DNA from: Buttiauxella gaviniae ATCC 51604
GTDB lineage: Bacteria > Pseudomonadota > Gammaproteobacteria > Enterobacterales > Enterobacteriaceae
DNA: 64,000 nucleotides
Direction of reading: 5' to 3'
Assembly (NCBI RefSeq): GCF_001654835.1
Contig: NZ_LXEP01000017.1
Coordinates: forward strand, 1-64,000
Numbering within the stretch: position 1 is the stretch's first letter; the number at the start of each line of letters is the position of its first letter. Below, piece after piece: positions 23,167 to 32,899 of this stretch. Made by a program: the position numbers and the translations under genes. The notes under the pieces are model-generated. The model was given only the letters and a program-made list of their open reading frames with translations. It was not told where the DNA came from and did no database searches.

Positions 23167-24450
23167 TTACCCGCCGAATTTTATCTCTTCTGCTTCATCC
23201 AGCATCACCCAGGTTTGTGACAATTGCGTGGTCGCAATAACTTTCCCTTCCCGCACTGACCAACGCACCGGCACCTGCCTGCGTATCGCATCAAAGCCAT
23301 TCTCGGCCGGAAGAATAATCAGGTTCGCCGCATTCCCCTCAGTAATACCGTACTCTTGCACACCAAACGTACGTGCACTGTTATCGGTAATCAGCTTCAA
23401 ACCTTCGTCGATTTGCTGGTAACCCATCATCTGGCAGACATGCAGCCCCATATGCAGCACCTGCAACATATTGGCGGTGCCGAGCGGGTACCAAGGGTCA
23501 AACACATCATCATGCCCAAAGCAGACGTTTATCCCCGCTTCGAGTAACTCTTTCACCCGCGTGATACCACGGCGTTTTGGGTAATCATCAAAGCGCCCTT
23601 GCAGATGAATATTTACCAGCGGGTTGGCGACAAAGTTAATCCCGGACATTTTCAACAAGCGGAACAAACGCGAAGTATAAGCACCGTTGTAAGAGTGCAT
23701 CGCCGTGGTATGGCTGGCGGTTACGCGCTCGCCGATGCCATCGCGCAACGCCAGTGCCGCGACGGTTTCGACAAACCGCGACTGTTCATCGTCAATTTCA
23801 TCGCAGTGAATATCTAACGGGCGATCGTACTTTTTCGCTAGTGCGAAAGCTTTATGCAGCGATTCAACGCCGTACTCACGGGTGAATTCAAAGTGCGGGA
23901 TTGCCCCCACCACATCCGCCCCCAGTCGCAGTGCTTCTTCAAGCAGCGCTTCCCCGTTGGGGTACGACATAATCCCTTCTTGCGGGAAGGCGACGATTTG
24001 CACCTCAATCCAGGGAGCCGCTTCTTGCTTCACTTCCAGCATCGCTTTTAACGCGGTCAGTGTAGGGTCTGAGACATCAACGTGGGTGCGGACATACTGA
24101 ATGCCGTTGGCAATCTGCCACTTCAGCGTCTGCCAGGCGCGTTGTTTGACATCTTCATGCGTCAGAAGCGCTTTTCGTTCAGCCCAACGTTCAATGCCTT
24201 CGAATAAGGTGCCTGACTGATTCCAGCTCGGTTGCCCGGCGGTCTGCGTGGTATCAAGGTGAATATGAGGCTCAATAAATGGGGGGATAGCAAGACCGCC
24301 TCGCCCATCAAGCACCTGCTGGCTTTCGGTTTGGGTTTCACTCATTGGTTTAATGGTGCTGATGCGCCCATTTCCGATAGCTATTTGCCATAAGCCTTCG
24401 CGCCCGACCAGACGCACATTTTGAATCAACTCCAACGCCAGATTGCTCAT
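23167..24450 (-). CDS. codA: Cytosine deaminase
   Basis: Hydrolyses cytosine to uracil and ammonia for pyrimidine salvage; amidohydrolase-superfamily metalloenzyme. The start [12 protein letters not shown] is 5 nt after AAGGAG; a GTG two codons earlier would overlap that site. At 427 residues it equals E. coli CodA and is similar along its length by memory. Metal ligands His62 and His64 ([10 protein letters not shown]), the HCDEIDDEQ loop and the [12 protein letters not shown] metal/catalytic Asp are present. Unlike E. coli, no codB permease adjoins it; it stands alone between tsgA and nirB, whose promoter lies in its upstream gap. Confidence 0.95.
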   Translation of the reverse strand: MSNLALELIQNVRLVGREGLWQIAIGNGRISTIKPMSETQTESQQVLDGRGGLAIPPFIEPHIHLDTTQTAGQPSWNQSGTLFEGIERWAERKALLTHEDVKQRAWQTLKWQIANGIQYVRTHVDVSDPTLTALKAMLEVKQEAAPWIEVQIVAFPQEGIMSYPNGEALLEEALRLGADVVGAIPHFEFTREYGVESLHKAFALAKKYDRPLDIHCDEIDDEQSRFVETVAALALRDGIGERVTASHTTAMHSYNGAYTSRLFRLLKMSGINFVANPLVNIHLQGRFDDYPKRRGITRVKELLEAGINVCFGHDDVFDPWYPLGTANMLQVLHMGLHVCQMMGYQQIDEGLKLITDNSARTFGVQEYGITEGNAANLIILPAENGFDAIRRQVPVRWSVREGKVIATTQLSQTWVMLDEAEEIKFGG

Positions 24451-24576
24451 ACCCACTCCTTGTTAATTAGCCGCCCCTATTTCATAGCATACAAGGCAAA
24501 ATGGGGACATTTATTGTCTTCCCGCGAATAGCTAAACATTTCCGCAACTTAGAAAAACCCACTAAAATCAGCAATA

Positions 24577-24592
24577 TACCTATTAAGAGGTA
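24577..24592 (+). promoter_or_regulatory. NarL/NarP 7-2-7 site of nirB
   Basis: TACCTAT-TA-AGAGGTA is a near-ideal inverted heptamer pair (TACYYMT consensus) with the 2-bp spacing used by NarL and NarP. Its centre is 28 bp upstream of the FNR site centre, which puts it at -69.5 if the FNR site is at -41.5, exactly the E. coli nirB arrangement. Confidence 0.85.
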
Positions 24593-24605
24593 TATAAAGG
24601 TGTAT

Positions 24606-24619
24606 TTGATTTGTATCAA
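24606..24619 (+). promoter_or_regulatory. FNR site of the nirB promoter
   Basis: TTGAT-TTGT-ATCAA is a perfect FNR consensus. Placing it at -41.5 predicts transcription from about 24654, with TAAGGT (24641-24646) as the -10. Anaerobic activation of nirBDC-cysG is therefore expected. Confidence 0.9.
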
Positions 24620-24677
24620 TAATCGCCATTGCTGAATCGTTAAGGTAGGCAGTAATAGAAAAGAAATTGAGGCAATT

Positions 24678-27230
24678 ATGAGCAAAGTCAAAATCGCAAT
24701 CATCGGTAATGGCATGGTCGGCCATCGCTTTATCGAGGACTTACTTGATAAAGCCCAGCCAGGCCAATTCGACATTACTGTTTTCTGTGAAGAGCCGCGC
24801 AAAGCCTACGATCGCGTGCATTTATCTTCCTATTTTTCCCATCATACTGCTGAAGAATTATCCCTGGTTCGTGACGGCTTCTACGAGAAACACGGTGTAA
24901 ATGTGCTGGTTGGCGAACGCGCTATCACCATTAACCGCCAGGAAAAAGTGATCCACTCGAATACCGGTCGTACCGTGTATTACGACAAACTGGTGATGGC
25001 GACCGGTTCTTACCCGTGGATCCCGCCGATTAAAGGTTCTGAAACACAAGACTGTTTCGTCTACCGCACTATCGAAGATTTGAACGCCATCGAAGCATGT
25101 GCCCGCCGCAGCAAGCGCGGTGCCGTAGTCGGTGGTGGCTTGCTGGGTCTTGAAGCCGCAGGCGCGCTGAAAAACCTCGGCGTTGAAACGCACGTTATCG
25201 AATTCGCACCCATGTTAATGGCCGAGCAGCTCGACCGCATGGGTGGCGAGCAGCTGCGCAATAAAATCGAAAGCATGGGTGTGCGGGTTCATACCAGCAA
25301 AAACACCCAGGAAATCGTTCAGGTTGGTAATGAAGCGCGTAAAACCATGCGCTTTGCTGACGGTACGGATCTGGAAGTCGACTTTATCGTCTTCTCAACC
25401 GGTATCCGCCCTCGCGATAAACTGGCTACCCAGTGTGGCCTGGCAACAGGTCAACGCGGCGGTATTGCGGTCAATGATACCTGCCAGACTTCTGACCCGG
25501 ACATTTACGCCATCGGCGAATGTGCCAGCTGGAATAACCGCACATTCGGCCTGGTCGCCCCTGGCTACAAAATGGCGCAGGTTACCGCTGACCACCTGCT
25601 CGGTGCAGAAAACGCCTTCGAAGGCGCAGACATGAGCGCCAAGCTAAAACTGCTCGGCGTGGACGTTGGCGGGATTGGTGATGCGCACGGCCGCACGCCA
25701 AACTGCCGCAGCTATGTTTATCTCGACGAAAGCAAAGAAGTTTATAAGCGCCTGATTGTTAGTGCCGACAACAAAACCCTGCTCGGTGCGGTTCTGGTGG
25801 GCGACACCAGCGATTACGGCAACCTGCTGCAACTGGTGCTCAATAACATCGAGCTGCCAGAAAACCCGGATGCGCTGATTCTGCCAGCCCATGCAAGCTC
25901 CGGCAAACCAGCCATTGGTGTTGATAAGCTCCCGGACAGCGCGCAGATCTGTTCCTGCTTCGATGTCACCAAAGGGCATCTGGTTAAAGCCATCAACAAC
26001 GGCTGCCATACTGTTGCTGCACTGAAGGCGGAAACCAAAGCCGGTACAGGCTGTGGTGGCTGCATCCCATTGATCACTCAGGTATTGAACGCTGAGCTGA
26101 GCAAACAAGGTATCGAAGTTAACCATAACCTGTGTGAACACTTCGCGTTTTCACGCCAGGAGCTTTATCACCTTATCCGCGTTGAAGGGATTAAATCCTT
26201 CGACGAGTTGCTGCAAAAATACGGCAAAGGTTACGGCTGCGAAGTCTGTAAACCGACCGTCGGTTCCCTGCTGGCTTCTTGCTGGAACGACTATGTGCTG
26301 GCACCACAGCACACGCCGCTTCAGGACACCAACGACAACTTCTTGGGCAACATCCAGAAAGACGGCACTTACTCCGTTATTCCACGTTCTGCGGGCGGGG
26401 AAATTACCCCAGAAGGTTTGATGGAAGTGGGCCGTATCGCTCGCGAATTCAATCTCTACACCAAAATCACCGGTTCCCAACGTATCGGCCTATTTGGCGC
26501 GCAAAAAGATGACTTACCAGAGATCTGGCGTCAGCTGATTGAAGCCGGTTTTGAAACAGGCCACGCGTATGCGAAAGCACTGCGTATGGCTAAAACCTGT
26601 GTGGGCAGCACCTGGTGTCGTTATGGCGTTGGCGATAGCGTTGGTTTCGGCGTTGAGCTGGAAAACCGTTATAAAGGCATTCGCACCCCACACAAAATGA
26701 AGTTTGGTGTCTCCGGCTGTACTCGCGAATGTGCGGAAGCACAGGGTAAAGACGTCGGGATTATCGCAACCGAAAAAGGCTGGAACCTGTATGTCTGCGG
26801 TAACGGCGGGATGAAACCACGCCACGCCGATTTACTGGCTGCTGACTTAGACAATGAAACGCTGATCAAATATCTCGACCGTTTCATGATGTTCTACATC
26901 CGCACCGCAGACAAACTGACTCGTACCGCACCATGGCTCGACAGCCTGGAAGGCGGCATTGAGTATCTGAAACAAGTCATCATCGAAGATAAGCTGGGCC
27001 TGAACGCTCAACTTGAAGCTGAGTTAGAGCGCCTGCGCGAGAAAGTAATTTGCGAATGGACAGAGACAGTTAACACGCCAGAAGCTCAGGTCCGCTTCAA
27101 ACACTTTATCAACAGCCCGGTGCGCGACCCGAACGTACAAATTGTACCTGAACGTGAACAGCATCGCCCAGCGACACCATACGAGCGCATCCCGGTTACC
27201 CTGGTAGAAGAAGTGGAGGAAAATGTATGA
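24678..27230 (+). CDS. nirB: NADH-dependent nitrite reductase large subunit
   Basis: Cytoplasmic siroheme enzyme reducing nitrite to ammonium with NADH during anaerobic growth. Length 850. Order of parts: FAD/NAD(P)H oxidoreductase domain (IAIIGNGMVG at residues 5-14, VGGGLLGLEAAGAL), a BFD-type [2Fe-2S] region (CSCFDVTKGH and GTGCGGCIP, about residues 420-460), a second Cys pair (CEVCKP), then the ferredoxin-like half-repeat and the siroheme/[4Fe-4S] domain with CVGSTWCRYG and CTRECAEA. The stop overlaps the nirD start by 4 nt. Confidence 0.98.
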   Translation: MSKVKIAIIGNGMVGHRFIEDLLDKAQPGQFDITVFCEEPRKAYDRVHLSSYFSHHTAEELSLVRDGFYEKHGVNVLVGERAITINRQEKVIHSNTGRTVYYDKLVMATGSYPWIPPIKGSETQDCFVYRTIEDLNAIEACARRSKRGAVVGGGLLGLEAAGALKNLGVETHVIEFAPMLMAEQLDRMGGEQLRNKIESMGVRVHTSKNTQEIVQVGNEARKTMRFADGTDLEVDFIVFSTGIRPRDKLATQCGLATGQRGGIAVNDTCQTSDPDIYAIGECASWNNRTFGLVAPGYKMAQVTADHLLGAENAFEGADMSAKLKLLGVDVGGIGDAHGRTPNCRSYVYLDESKEVYKRLIVSADNKTLLGAVLVGDTSDYGNLLQLVLNNIELPENPDALILPAHASSGKPAIGVDKLPDSAQICSCFDVTKGHLVKAINNGCHTVAALKAETKAGTGCGGCIPLITQVLNAELSKQGIEVNHNLCEHFAFSRQELYHLIRVEGIKSFDELLQKYGKGYGCEVCKPTVGSLLASCWNDYVLAPQHTPLQDTNDNFLGNIQKDGTYSVIPRSAGGEITPEGLMEVGRIAREFNLYTKITGSQRIGLFGAQKDDLPEIWRQLIEAGFETGHAYAKALRMAKTCVGSTWCRYGVGDSVGFGVELENRYKGIRTPHKMKFGVSGCTRECAEAQGKDVGIIATEKGWNLYVCGNGGMKPRHADLLAADLDNETLIKYLDRFMMFYIRTADKLTRTAPWLDSLEGGIEYLKQVIIEDKLGLNAQLEAELERLREKVICEWTETVNTPEAQVRFKHFINSPVRDPNVQIVPEREQHRPATPYERIPVTLVEEVEENV

Positions 27231-27553
27231 GCCAGTGGACTACTGTTTGCCAGTTAAACGACATCCTGCCTGCTACCGGTGTTTGCGCGTTGGTAGGTAA
27301 TGAGCAAATTGCAATTTTCCGCCCACGCAATGACGACCAGGTTTTCGCCATCAACAACATTGACCCGTTCTTCGAAGCGAGCGTGTTATCTCGTGGCCTT
27401 ATCGCTGAACACCAGGGCGAACTTTGGGTCGCCAGTCCATTGAAAAAGCAGCACTTCAGACTGCGAGACGGACTGTGCATGGAAGACGAGAGCCGCTCAA
27501 TTGCGCACTACCCAGCGCGCGTTCAGGACGGTCAGGTTCAGATTAAAGCTTAA
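27227..27553 (+). CDS. nirD: Nitrite reductase small subunit
   Basis: Rieske-like beta-sandwich partner of NirB, 108 residues. Begins MSQWTTVCQLNDILPATGVCALV. As in other enterobacterial NirD proteins, the Rieske iron-sulfur ligands are not present as two CxH pairs, so it probably carries no cluster. Its ATG overlaps the nirB stop (ATGA), implying translational coupling. Confidence 0.96.
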   Translation: MSQWTTVCQLNDILPATGVCALVGNEQIAIFRPRNDDQVFAINNIDPFFEASVLSRGLIAEHQGELWVASPLKKQHFRLRDGLCMEDESRSIAHYPARVQDGQVQIKA

Positions 27554-27573
27554 AACAAGTCCTTGAGGCTTCA

Positions 27574-27616
27574 TCGTAGAGCGGAGGACATAAAACTCTT
27601 CCCTCTGCGATTTTTT
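27574..27616 (+). terminator. Terminator-like hairpin between nirD and nirC
   Basis: TCGTAGAG (27574-27581) pairs with CTCTGCGA (27603-27610, one G-U), and six T follow directly. It lies in the 101-nt nirD-nirC gap and could trim expression of nirC and cysG relative to nirBD. Confidence 0.62.
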
Positions 27617-27654
27617 AGATTCTCTTTTTCTTTCAATTTGTTGGGATAACAAAA

Positions 27655-28461
27655 ATGTTCACCGATACCATTAATAAATGTGCGGCGAATGCCGCCCGTA
27701 TTACCCGATTGTCGCAAAACAACCCGCTTGGTTTCTGGATCAGCTCCGCAATGGCTGGTGCATACGTGGGCCTTGGGATCATTCTAATATTTACCCTCGG
27801 TAACCTGGTCGAGCCATCTTTGCGCCCACTAGTGATGGGAGCGACCTTCGGTATCGCCCTGACACTGGTTATCATCGCTGGCTCTGAATTATTCACCGGC
27901 CACACTATGTTCCTGACTTTTGGTGTTAAAGCAGGCACCATTTCCCATGGTCAAATGTGGGGCATTTTGCCGCAAACCTGGCTGGGTAACCTGATTGGCT
28001 CCGTGTTTGTTGCCCTGCTGTACAAATGGGGCGGCGGTAGTCTGCTGCCGTTAGACACAAGCCTGGTTCACACCGCAGCGCTAGCAAAAACTTCGGCTCC
28101 AGCCATGGTGCTGTTCTTTAAAGGTGCGTTATGTAACTGGCTGGTTTGCCTGGCAATCTGGATGGCGGTCCGTACTGAAGGTGCTGCGAAATTCATTGCT
28201 ATCTGGTGGTGTCTACTGGCATTTATCGCGTCCGGCTATGAACACTCCATCGCCAACATGACGCTGTTTGCTCTGTCCTGGTTTGGTCATCACAGCGATG
28301 CATACACTATGGCGGGAATCGGCCACAACCTGCTGTGGGTAACGCTTGGGAATACCCTTTCTGGCGTAGTATTCATGGGTCTGGGTTATTGGTATGCTAC
28401 TCCAAAAGCCGAGCGTCCCCAGCCTGCGCGTGTCGCCGCGCCGGAGACTGCCCGCAACTAA
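27655..28461 (+). CDS. nirC: Nitrite transporter NirC
   Basis: Formate/nitrite transporter (FNT) channel in the inner membrane, taking up or exporting nitrite. Length 268 with six transmembrane helices and the FNT signature regions GSELFTGHT and KGALCNWLVCLAIWM, plus SGYEHSIANMTLF. Third gene of the nir operon, after a terminator-like hairpin and before cysG (19 nt). Confidence 0.97.
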   Translation: MFTDTINKCAANAARITRLSQNNPLGFWISSAMAGAYVGLGIILIFTLGNLVEPSLRPLVMGATFGIALTLVIIAGSELFTGHTMFLTFGVKAGTISHGQMWGILPQTWLGNLIGSVFVALLYKWGGGSLLPLDTSLVHTAALAKTSAPAMVLFFKGALCNWLVCLAIWMAVRTEGAAKFIAIWWCLLAFIASGYEHSIANMTLFALSWFGHHSDAYTMAGIGHNLLWVTLGNTLSGVVFMGLGYWYATPKAERPQPARVAAPETARN

Positions 28462-28480
28462 TTTCTTTTGAGGATTGAAC

Positions 28481-29854
28481 GTGGATCACCTGCCTATATT
28501 TTGTCAATTGCAAGGTCGTGCCTGCCTACTAGTCGGTGGTGGCGATGTTGCAGAACGTAAAGCGCGTTTGTTGATGGAGGCAGGTGCACAAGTCACTGTA
28601 AATGCCCTGGAATTTTCCCCGCAATTTCATGTGTGGGCGGAACAGGGCATGATTACCCTGGTTCAGGGTGAGTTCGACGTCGCACTGCTCGATGGTTGCT
28701 GGCTGGCCATCGCCGCGACAGACAACGATGTGGTGAATCAGCAAGTCAGCGATTCGTGCGAATCCCGCCGTATTTTCTGTAATGTCGTCGATGCCCCAAA
28801 ACAAGCCAGTTTTATTATGCCGTCGATTATCGACCGTTCACCGCTGATGGTAGCTGTTTCATCCGGCGGTACCTCCCCAGTTCTTGCCCGCCTGCTGCGT
28901 GAAAAACTCGAAGCCATTCTACCGCTACATTTGGGGAGAATTGCCGCTTATGCTGGGACGCTGCGTGGCCGGGTAAAAGCGAATTTCAAGACCATGGGCG
29001 AGCGTCGCCGATTCTGGGAAAAATTCTTCACAAACGACCGCCTGGCACAATATCTGGCAAACGAAGACAAGCAAGCTATCGATAAAGAAACTGAGTCGAT
29101 GTTTGCCGCGCCTTTAGATCATCGTGGTGAAGTTGTTTTAGTCGGCGCAGGCCCAGGAGATGCGGGTCTGTTGACACTCAAAGGGCTACAGCAAATCCAG
29201 CAGGCCGATGTAGTGGTTTATGACCGCCTGGTTTCCGACGACATCATGAACCTGGTGCGCCGTGATGCTGACCGCATATTCGTTGGTAAACGCGCGGGTT
29301 ATCACTGTGTCCCACAAGAAGAGATTAACCAGATCCTGTTGCGTGAAGCGCAAAGCGGTAAACGTGTGGTACGCCTGAAAGGTGGCGACCCGTTTATCTT
29401 TGGACGCGGTGGCGAAGAGTTAGAAACTCTGTGCGATGGGGGCATTCCGTTCTCCGTCATACCAGGAATTACTGCAGCATCCGGCTGTTCAGCTTATTCC
29501 GGCATTCCGCTAACTCACCGCGATTATGCGCAAAGCGTGCGTCTCATTACCGGGCACCTGAAAACTGGTGGTGAGTTGGACTGGGAAAACCTGGCTGCAG
29601 AAAAACAGACGCTGGTGTTCTATATGGGATTAAACCAGGCTCCTGCTATCCAGGAGAAACTGATTCAATACGGTATGTCCGCGGAAATGCCTGTCGCGTT
29701 AGTTGAAAATGGCACTGCGGTCAAACAACGCGTGGTCAGCGGAATATTAAGTGAGCTTGGTGAATTATCGACGCAGGTTGAAAGCCCGGCATTGATTATT
29801 GTCGGCAGAGTCGTTGCATTGCGCGATAAGTTAAACTGGTTCTCGAATCACTAA
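28481..29854 (+). CDS. cysG: Siroheme synthase
   Basis: Trifunctional enzyme making siroheme from uroporphyrinogen III: C-terminal SAM methyltransferase (from about residue 215, [18 protein letters not shown]) and N-terminal NAD-dependent dehydrogenase/ferrochelatase ([15 protein letters not shown]). The GTG start ([10 protein letters not shown], read as Met) gives the 457-residue family length and follows TGAGGATTGAAC; two further open codons upstream are not needed. [14 protein letters not shown] carries the regulatory Ser128 region. Supplies the NirB cofactor, explaining its place in the operon. Confidence 0.97.
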   Translation: MDHLPIFCQLQGRACLLVGGGDVAERKARLLMEAGAQVTVNALEFSPQFHVWAEQGMITLVQGEFDVALLDGCWLAIAATDNDVVNQQVSDSCESRRIFCNVVDAPKQASFIMPSIIDRSPLMVAVSSGGTSPVLARLLREKLEAILPLHLGRIAAYAGTLRGRVKANFKTMGERRRFWEKFFTNDRLAQYLANEDKQAIDKETESMFAAPLDHRGEVVLVGAGPGDAGLLTLKGLQQIQQADVVVYDRLVSDDIMNLVRRDADRIFVGKRAGYHCVPQEEINQILLREAQSGKRVVRLKGGDPFIFGRGGEELETLCDGGIPFSVIPGITAASGCSAYSGIPLTHRDYAQSVRLITGHLKTGGELDWENLAAEKQTLVFYMGLNQAPAIQEKLIQYGMSAEMPVALVENGTAVKQRVVSGILSELGELSTQVESPALIIVGRVVALRDKLNWFSNH

Positions 29855-29875
29855 TTCTTATTTAAGATAACAAAA

Positions 29876-29909
29876 AGGCTTGCCCGAGTATTCTGGCAAG
29901 CCTTTTTTG
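29876..29909 (+). terminator. Rho-independent terminator of cysG
   Basis: Perfect 9-bp stem AGGCTTGCC / GGCAAGCCT with a 10-nt loop and six T after it, 22 nt past the cysG stop. Ends the nirBDC-cysG operon. Confidence 0.94.
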
Positions 29910-30041
29910 TTTACAAGCATTTAATTACTTTACTAATCATCATAAGCAATATTTATTTCATACAATAACGTGTCTGATTTCAGACTTAGTAATACCATGA
30001 GTAAACCCTATAATTAACCACCTTTTTGAAAGGTCATTACA
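29910..30041. other. AT-rich intergenic stretch, nothing recognised
   Basis: Part of the 340-nt cysG-yhfL gap, lying between the cysG terminator and an ERIC element. It is AT-rich and I see no gene or clear regulatory motif. In E. coli much larger gene clusters lie between yhfL and trpS, but not here. Confidence 0.6.
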
Positions 30042-30168
30042 TATACCCCAAATAATTCGAGCTGCACAAAAGCGGCAAGTGCGCGAATTCCGATAAGCTC
30101 ACTCTGGTAAGTGATTCGGGTGAACAAACGCAGCCAACGCATATGCAGCTTGAAGGATGACGGGTATA
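30042..30168. repeat. ERIC element (copy 2, cysG-yhfL)
   Basis: Complete 127-bp ERIC with intact termini: TATACCCC at the left and GACGGGTATA at the right, inner arms AAATAATTCGAGCTGCA and TGCAGCTTGAAGGATGAC, and a diverged core (GAATTCCGATAAGCTCACT, GTAAGTGATTCGGGTGA). It ends 26 nt before the yhfL start, so it will be in or next to the yhfL promoter/leader. Confidence 0.93.
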
Positions 30169-30194
30169 CAAATAATTAATGATAGGGAATATCA

Positions 30195-30365
30195 ATGAAC
30201 AAGTTCGTAAAAGCTGCTTCTGCACTTGCTGTCCTGGCTCTGTTGTCTGGTTGTACAGGCCACATTGAGAACAAAGATAAATCTTGTGGTTATGATTATT
30301 TGCTGCACCCAGCAATTTCTATTTCTAAAATCATTGGTGGCTGTGGTCCAGCAACTCCACAATAA
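30195..30365 (+). CDS. yhfL: Small lipoprotein YhfL
   Basis: 56-residue predicted lipoprotein of unknown function. MNKFVKAASALAVLALLSGC is a type II signal sequence with the lipobox LLSGC and acylated Cys20. The mature part keeps the YhfL family motif CGYDYLLHPAISISKIIG and two further cysteines (31 and 50) that could form a disulfide. Preceded by an ERIC element and AGGGAATATCA, followed by a terminator. Confidence 0.92.
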   Translation: MNKFVKAASALAVLALLSGCTGHIENKDKSCGYDYLLHPAISISKIIGGCGPATPQ

Positions 30366-30387
30366 TAGTTCAGAAGCAAATATAAAA

Positions 30388-30420
30388 AACCGCCCAAATA
30401 TAAGAGGGCGGTTTTTTATT
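30388..30420. terminator. Terminator between yhfL and trpS
   Basis: Stem AACCGCCC / GGGCGGTT with a run of six T on the plus side and six A on the left, so it can serve both yhfL and the convergent trpS operon. Confidence 0.9.
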
Positions 30421-30473
30421 ATTAGACAGCTACGATATTCTCCCCATTAAGAGAGTATACGAGCCATAAGTCA

Positions 30474-31478
30474 TTAAGGCTGTGCGACAAACCCAATCAC
30501 TTCATAGACTTTCTTCAGTGTAACGCTGGCGTGTGAACGCGCTTTTTCAGCACCCTCTTTCATCACCTGCTGCAGATAAGCTTCATCGTTACGGAAATTG
30601 TGATAACGCTCCTGTAATTCAGTCAACATACCAGATACGGCATCAGCAACTTCACCTTTCAGGTGGCCATACATTTTGCCTTCGAACTGCTGCTCAAGTT
30701 CAGGGATAGGCTTACCAGTAACAGCAGAAAGAATATCCAACATATTGGAAACCCCTGCTTTATTCACCGGATCGTAACGCACAACAGGTGGCTCGTCAGA
30801 GTCAGTTACCGCGCGTTTGATTTTCTTCACGACCGATTTCGGGTCTTCCAACAGGCCGATAACGTTATTACGGTTATCATCTGATTTAGACATTTTCTTG
30901 GTCGGCTCAAGCAGAGACATCACGCGCGCGCCTGATTTCGGGATAAACGGTTCTGGCACTTTAAACACGTCGCCATACAGCGCATTGAAACGTGCTGCGA
31001 TATCACGACTCAGCTCCAGGTGTTGTTTCTGATCGTCACCAACCGGCACCAGATTGGTCTGGTACAGCAAAATATCTGCTGCCATCAATACCGGGTAGTC
31101 AAACAGGCCAGCATTGATGTTCTCAGAATAACGAGAAGACTTATCTTTAAACTGAGTCATACGGCTCAGCTCACCAAAATAGGTGTAGCAGTTCAGTGCC
31201 CAGCCCAGCTGTGCATGTTCTGGCACGTGAGACTGTACAAAGATGGTGCTTTTAGCAGGGTCGATACCACAAGCTAGATACAGTGCCAGCGTGTCGAGAG
31301 TGCGGCTGCGCAATTGCGTTGCATCCTGACGCGCAGTAATCGCGTGCAGATCAACGATGCAGTAAATGCAGTGGTAATCATCTTGCATGTTGACCCACTG
31401 ACGCAGCGCACCCATGTAGTTACCAATGGTCAATTCACCTGATGGCTGTGCGCCACTAAAGACGATGGGCTTACTCAT
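30474..31478 (-). CDS. trpS: Tryptophanyl-tRNA synthetase
   Basis: Class I aminoacyl-tRNA synthetase charging tRNA-Trp. Full length at 334 residues. The HIGH-type motif is TIGNYMGAL near residue 18 and the KMSKS loop is [11 protein letters not shown] near residue 194. Last gene of the aroK-to-trpS superoperon, 4 nt after gph. Confidence 0.98.
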   Translation of the reverse strand: MSKPIVFSGAQPSGELTIGNYMGALRQWVNMQDDYHCIYCIVDLHAITARQDATQLRSRTLDTLALYLACGIDPAKSTIFVQSHVPEHAQLGWALNCYTYFGELSRMTQFKDKSSRYSENINAGLFDYPVLMAADILLYQTNLVPVGDDQKQHLELSRDIAARFNALYGDVFKVPEPFIPKSGARVMSLLEPTKKMSKSDDNRNNVIGLLEDPKSVVKKIKRAVTDSDEPPVVRYDPVNKAGVSNMLDILSAVTGKPIPELEQQFEGKMYGHLKGEVADAVSGMLTELQERYHNFRNDEAYLQQVMKEGAEKARSHASVTLKKVYEVIGFVAQP

Positions 31479-31482
31479 GTTC

Positions 31483-32184
31483 TTATTCCTGATGTTCTTT
31501 GTTAGAGAGCCCTAGCGCGGGCAGTAAATCGTTGAAATGGTCAAACACGTAATCGGGTTTGCTCAACTCGATGGACTCACCATAGTTATAACCGTAAGTC
31601 AGGCCAATGGAATAGCATCCAGCCGCTTGAGCCGCGAGAATATCGTTGCGGGAGTCGCCCACAAAAAGCAGTTCTTCCGCGCTAAGATTCAACTCTTCCA
31701 TCACTTTATGCAGCGCTTCGGGATGCGGTTTTTTGTTTTCCACATCATCGCCACCAATAATGACTTTGAAGTACTGCGCAATGCCCAATCTTTCCAGCAT
31801 CGGTAAGACAAACGGTGTCGGCTTGTTAGTTACCAGCCCCATCGGCAAGCCTTTTTCGGCCAAAACAGCTAACGTATCAGCGACTTCCGGGAACAGGAAG
31901 CTGCCCTCTTCTGCTGTTTGCACATAGTAGGCGTCAAACAATTTACGAGCGATGCTGCATCGGTCGGCTTCAGGCTCTTCACCTTTCAGCGCCCAAGTCA
32001 GTGCACGCTTAACCAGCACATCTGCACCGTTACCGATCCACTTTTCAACATTGTCTTCACCCGCCGTAGGCAACTCCAGTGCATACAGCGCCTGGTCGAT
32101 TGCCTGCGTCAGACCCAATGCTGTGTCGACCAGAGTACCGTCTAAATCAAAGGCGATACCGCGAATTTTACTTAACTTATCCAT
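31483..32184 (-). CDS. gph: Phosphoglycolate phosphatase (short cap)
   Basis: HAD-family phosphatase removing 2-phosphoglycolate, formed for example during DNA repair of 3'-phosphoglycolate ends. Catalytic motifs: FDLDGTLVD (nucleophile Asp near residue 13), LVTNKPTPF, and [12 protein letters not shown]. Length 233 against about 252 in E. coli; the shortening is mostly in the cap between ALTWA and RKLFD (14 residues here, about 29 there), plus a shorter tail. Active-site residues are all kept. Overlaps rpe by 8 nt. Confidence 0.94.
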   Translation of the reverse strand: MDKLSKIRGIAFDLDGTLVDTALGLTQAIDQALYALELPTAGEDNVEKWIGNGADVLVKRALTWALKGEEPEADRCSIARKLFDAYYVQTAEEGSFLFPEVADTLAVLAEKGLPMGLVTNKPTPFVLPMLERLGIAQYFKVIIGGDDVENKKPHPEALHKVMEELNLSAEELLFVGDSRNDILAAQAAGCYSIGLTYGYNYGESIELSKPDYVFDHFNDLLPALGLSNKEHQE

Positions 32185-32854
32185 GACTTACCTTTGCTAA
32201 CTCACTACGCATACGTTCAATAACGGCTTTGTAGTCTGGCTGATTGAAAATTGCCGAACCGGCAACAAACATATCAGCACCTGCCGCAGCAATTTCAGCG
32301 ATATTGTCGACTTTCACGCCACCGTCTACTTCCAGACGAATATCATAGCCAGAAGCGTCAATGCGCTCACGCACCTGACGCAGTTTTTCCAGCGTATGTG
32401 GAATAAATGATTGGCCTCCAAAACCTGGGTTAACGGACATCAGCAAAATCACATCGAGTTTATCCATGACGTGATCAAGCCAACTCAACGATGTCGCTGG
32501 GTTAAACACCAGGCCTGCTTTGCAACCGTGCTCTTTGATCAGTTGCAGGGAACGGTCAACATGCTCTGACGCTTCCGGGTGGAAGGTAATGATGTTGGCG
32601 CCAGCCGCGGCGAAATCCGGAATGATACGGTCAACGGGCTTCACCATCAGATGCACATCAATAGGGGCAGTAATACCGTAGTCACGCAGGGCTTTTAACA
32701 CCATCGGACCAATAGTGAGGTTAGGAACGTAATGGTTATCCATAACATCGAAATGGACGACATCCGCACCAGCAGCCAGCACTGCAGCCGTGTCTTCACC
32801 CAAACGGGCAAAATCGGCAGAGAGGATTGAGGGGGCAATCAAAAACTGTTTCAT
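32177..32854 (-). CDS. rpe: Ribulose-phosphate 3-epimerase
   Basis: Pentose-phosphate enzyme interconverting ribulose-5-phosphate and xylulose-5-phosphate. TIM barrel of 225 residues starting [15 protein letters not shown]; metal ligands in [12 protein letters not shown] and HLMVKP, catalytic Asp in LEVDGGV. Six upstream codons are open, but this start has the family N-terminus. Overlaps gph by 8 nt and follows dam by 45 nt. Confidence 0.98.
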   Translation of the reverse strand: MKQFLIAPSILSADFARLGEDTAAVLAAGADVVHFDVMDNHYVPNLTIGPMVLKALRDYGITAPIDVHLMVKPVDRIIPDFAAAGANIITFHPEASEHVDRSLQLIKEHGCKAGLVFNPATSLSWLDHVMDKLDVILLMSVNPGFGGQSFIPHTLEKLRQVRERIDASGYDIRLEVDGGVKVDNIAEIAAAGADMFVAGSAIFNQPDYKAVIERMRSELAKVSHG

Positions 32855-32899
32855 CCGCTTCTCCAATAGCAAATCAAAAAAGACTGCGGACGAAACGTC

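Noticed and set aside
24482-24802. Minus-strand frame of 106 residues across the nirB promoter
   Set aside because: It overlaps the FNR and NarL/NarP sites and the start of nirB, has no clear ribosome site and no recognisable family.
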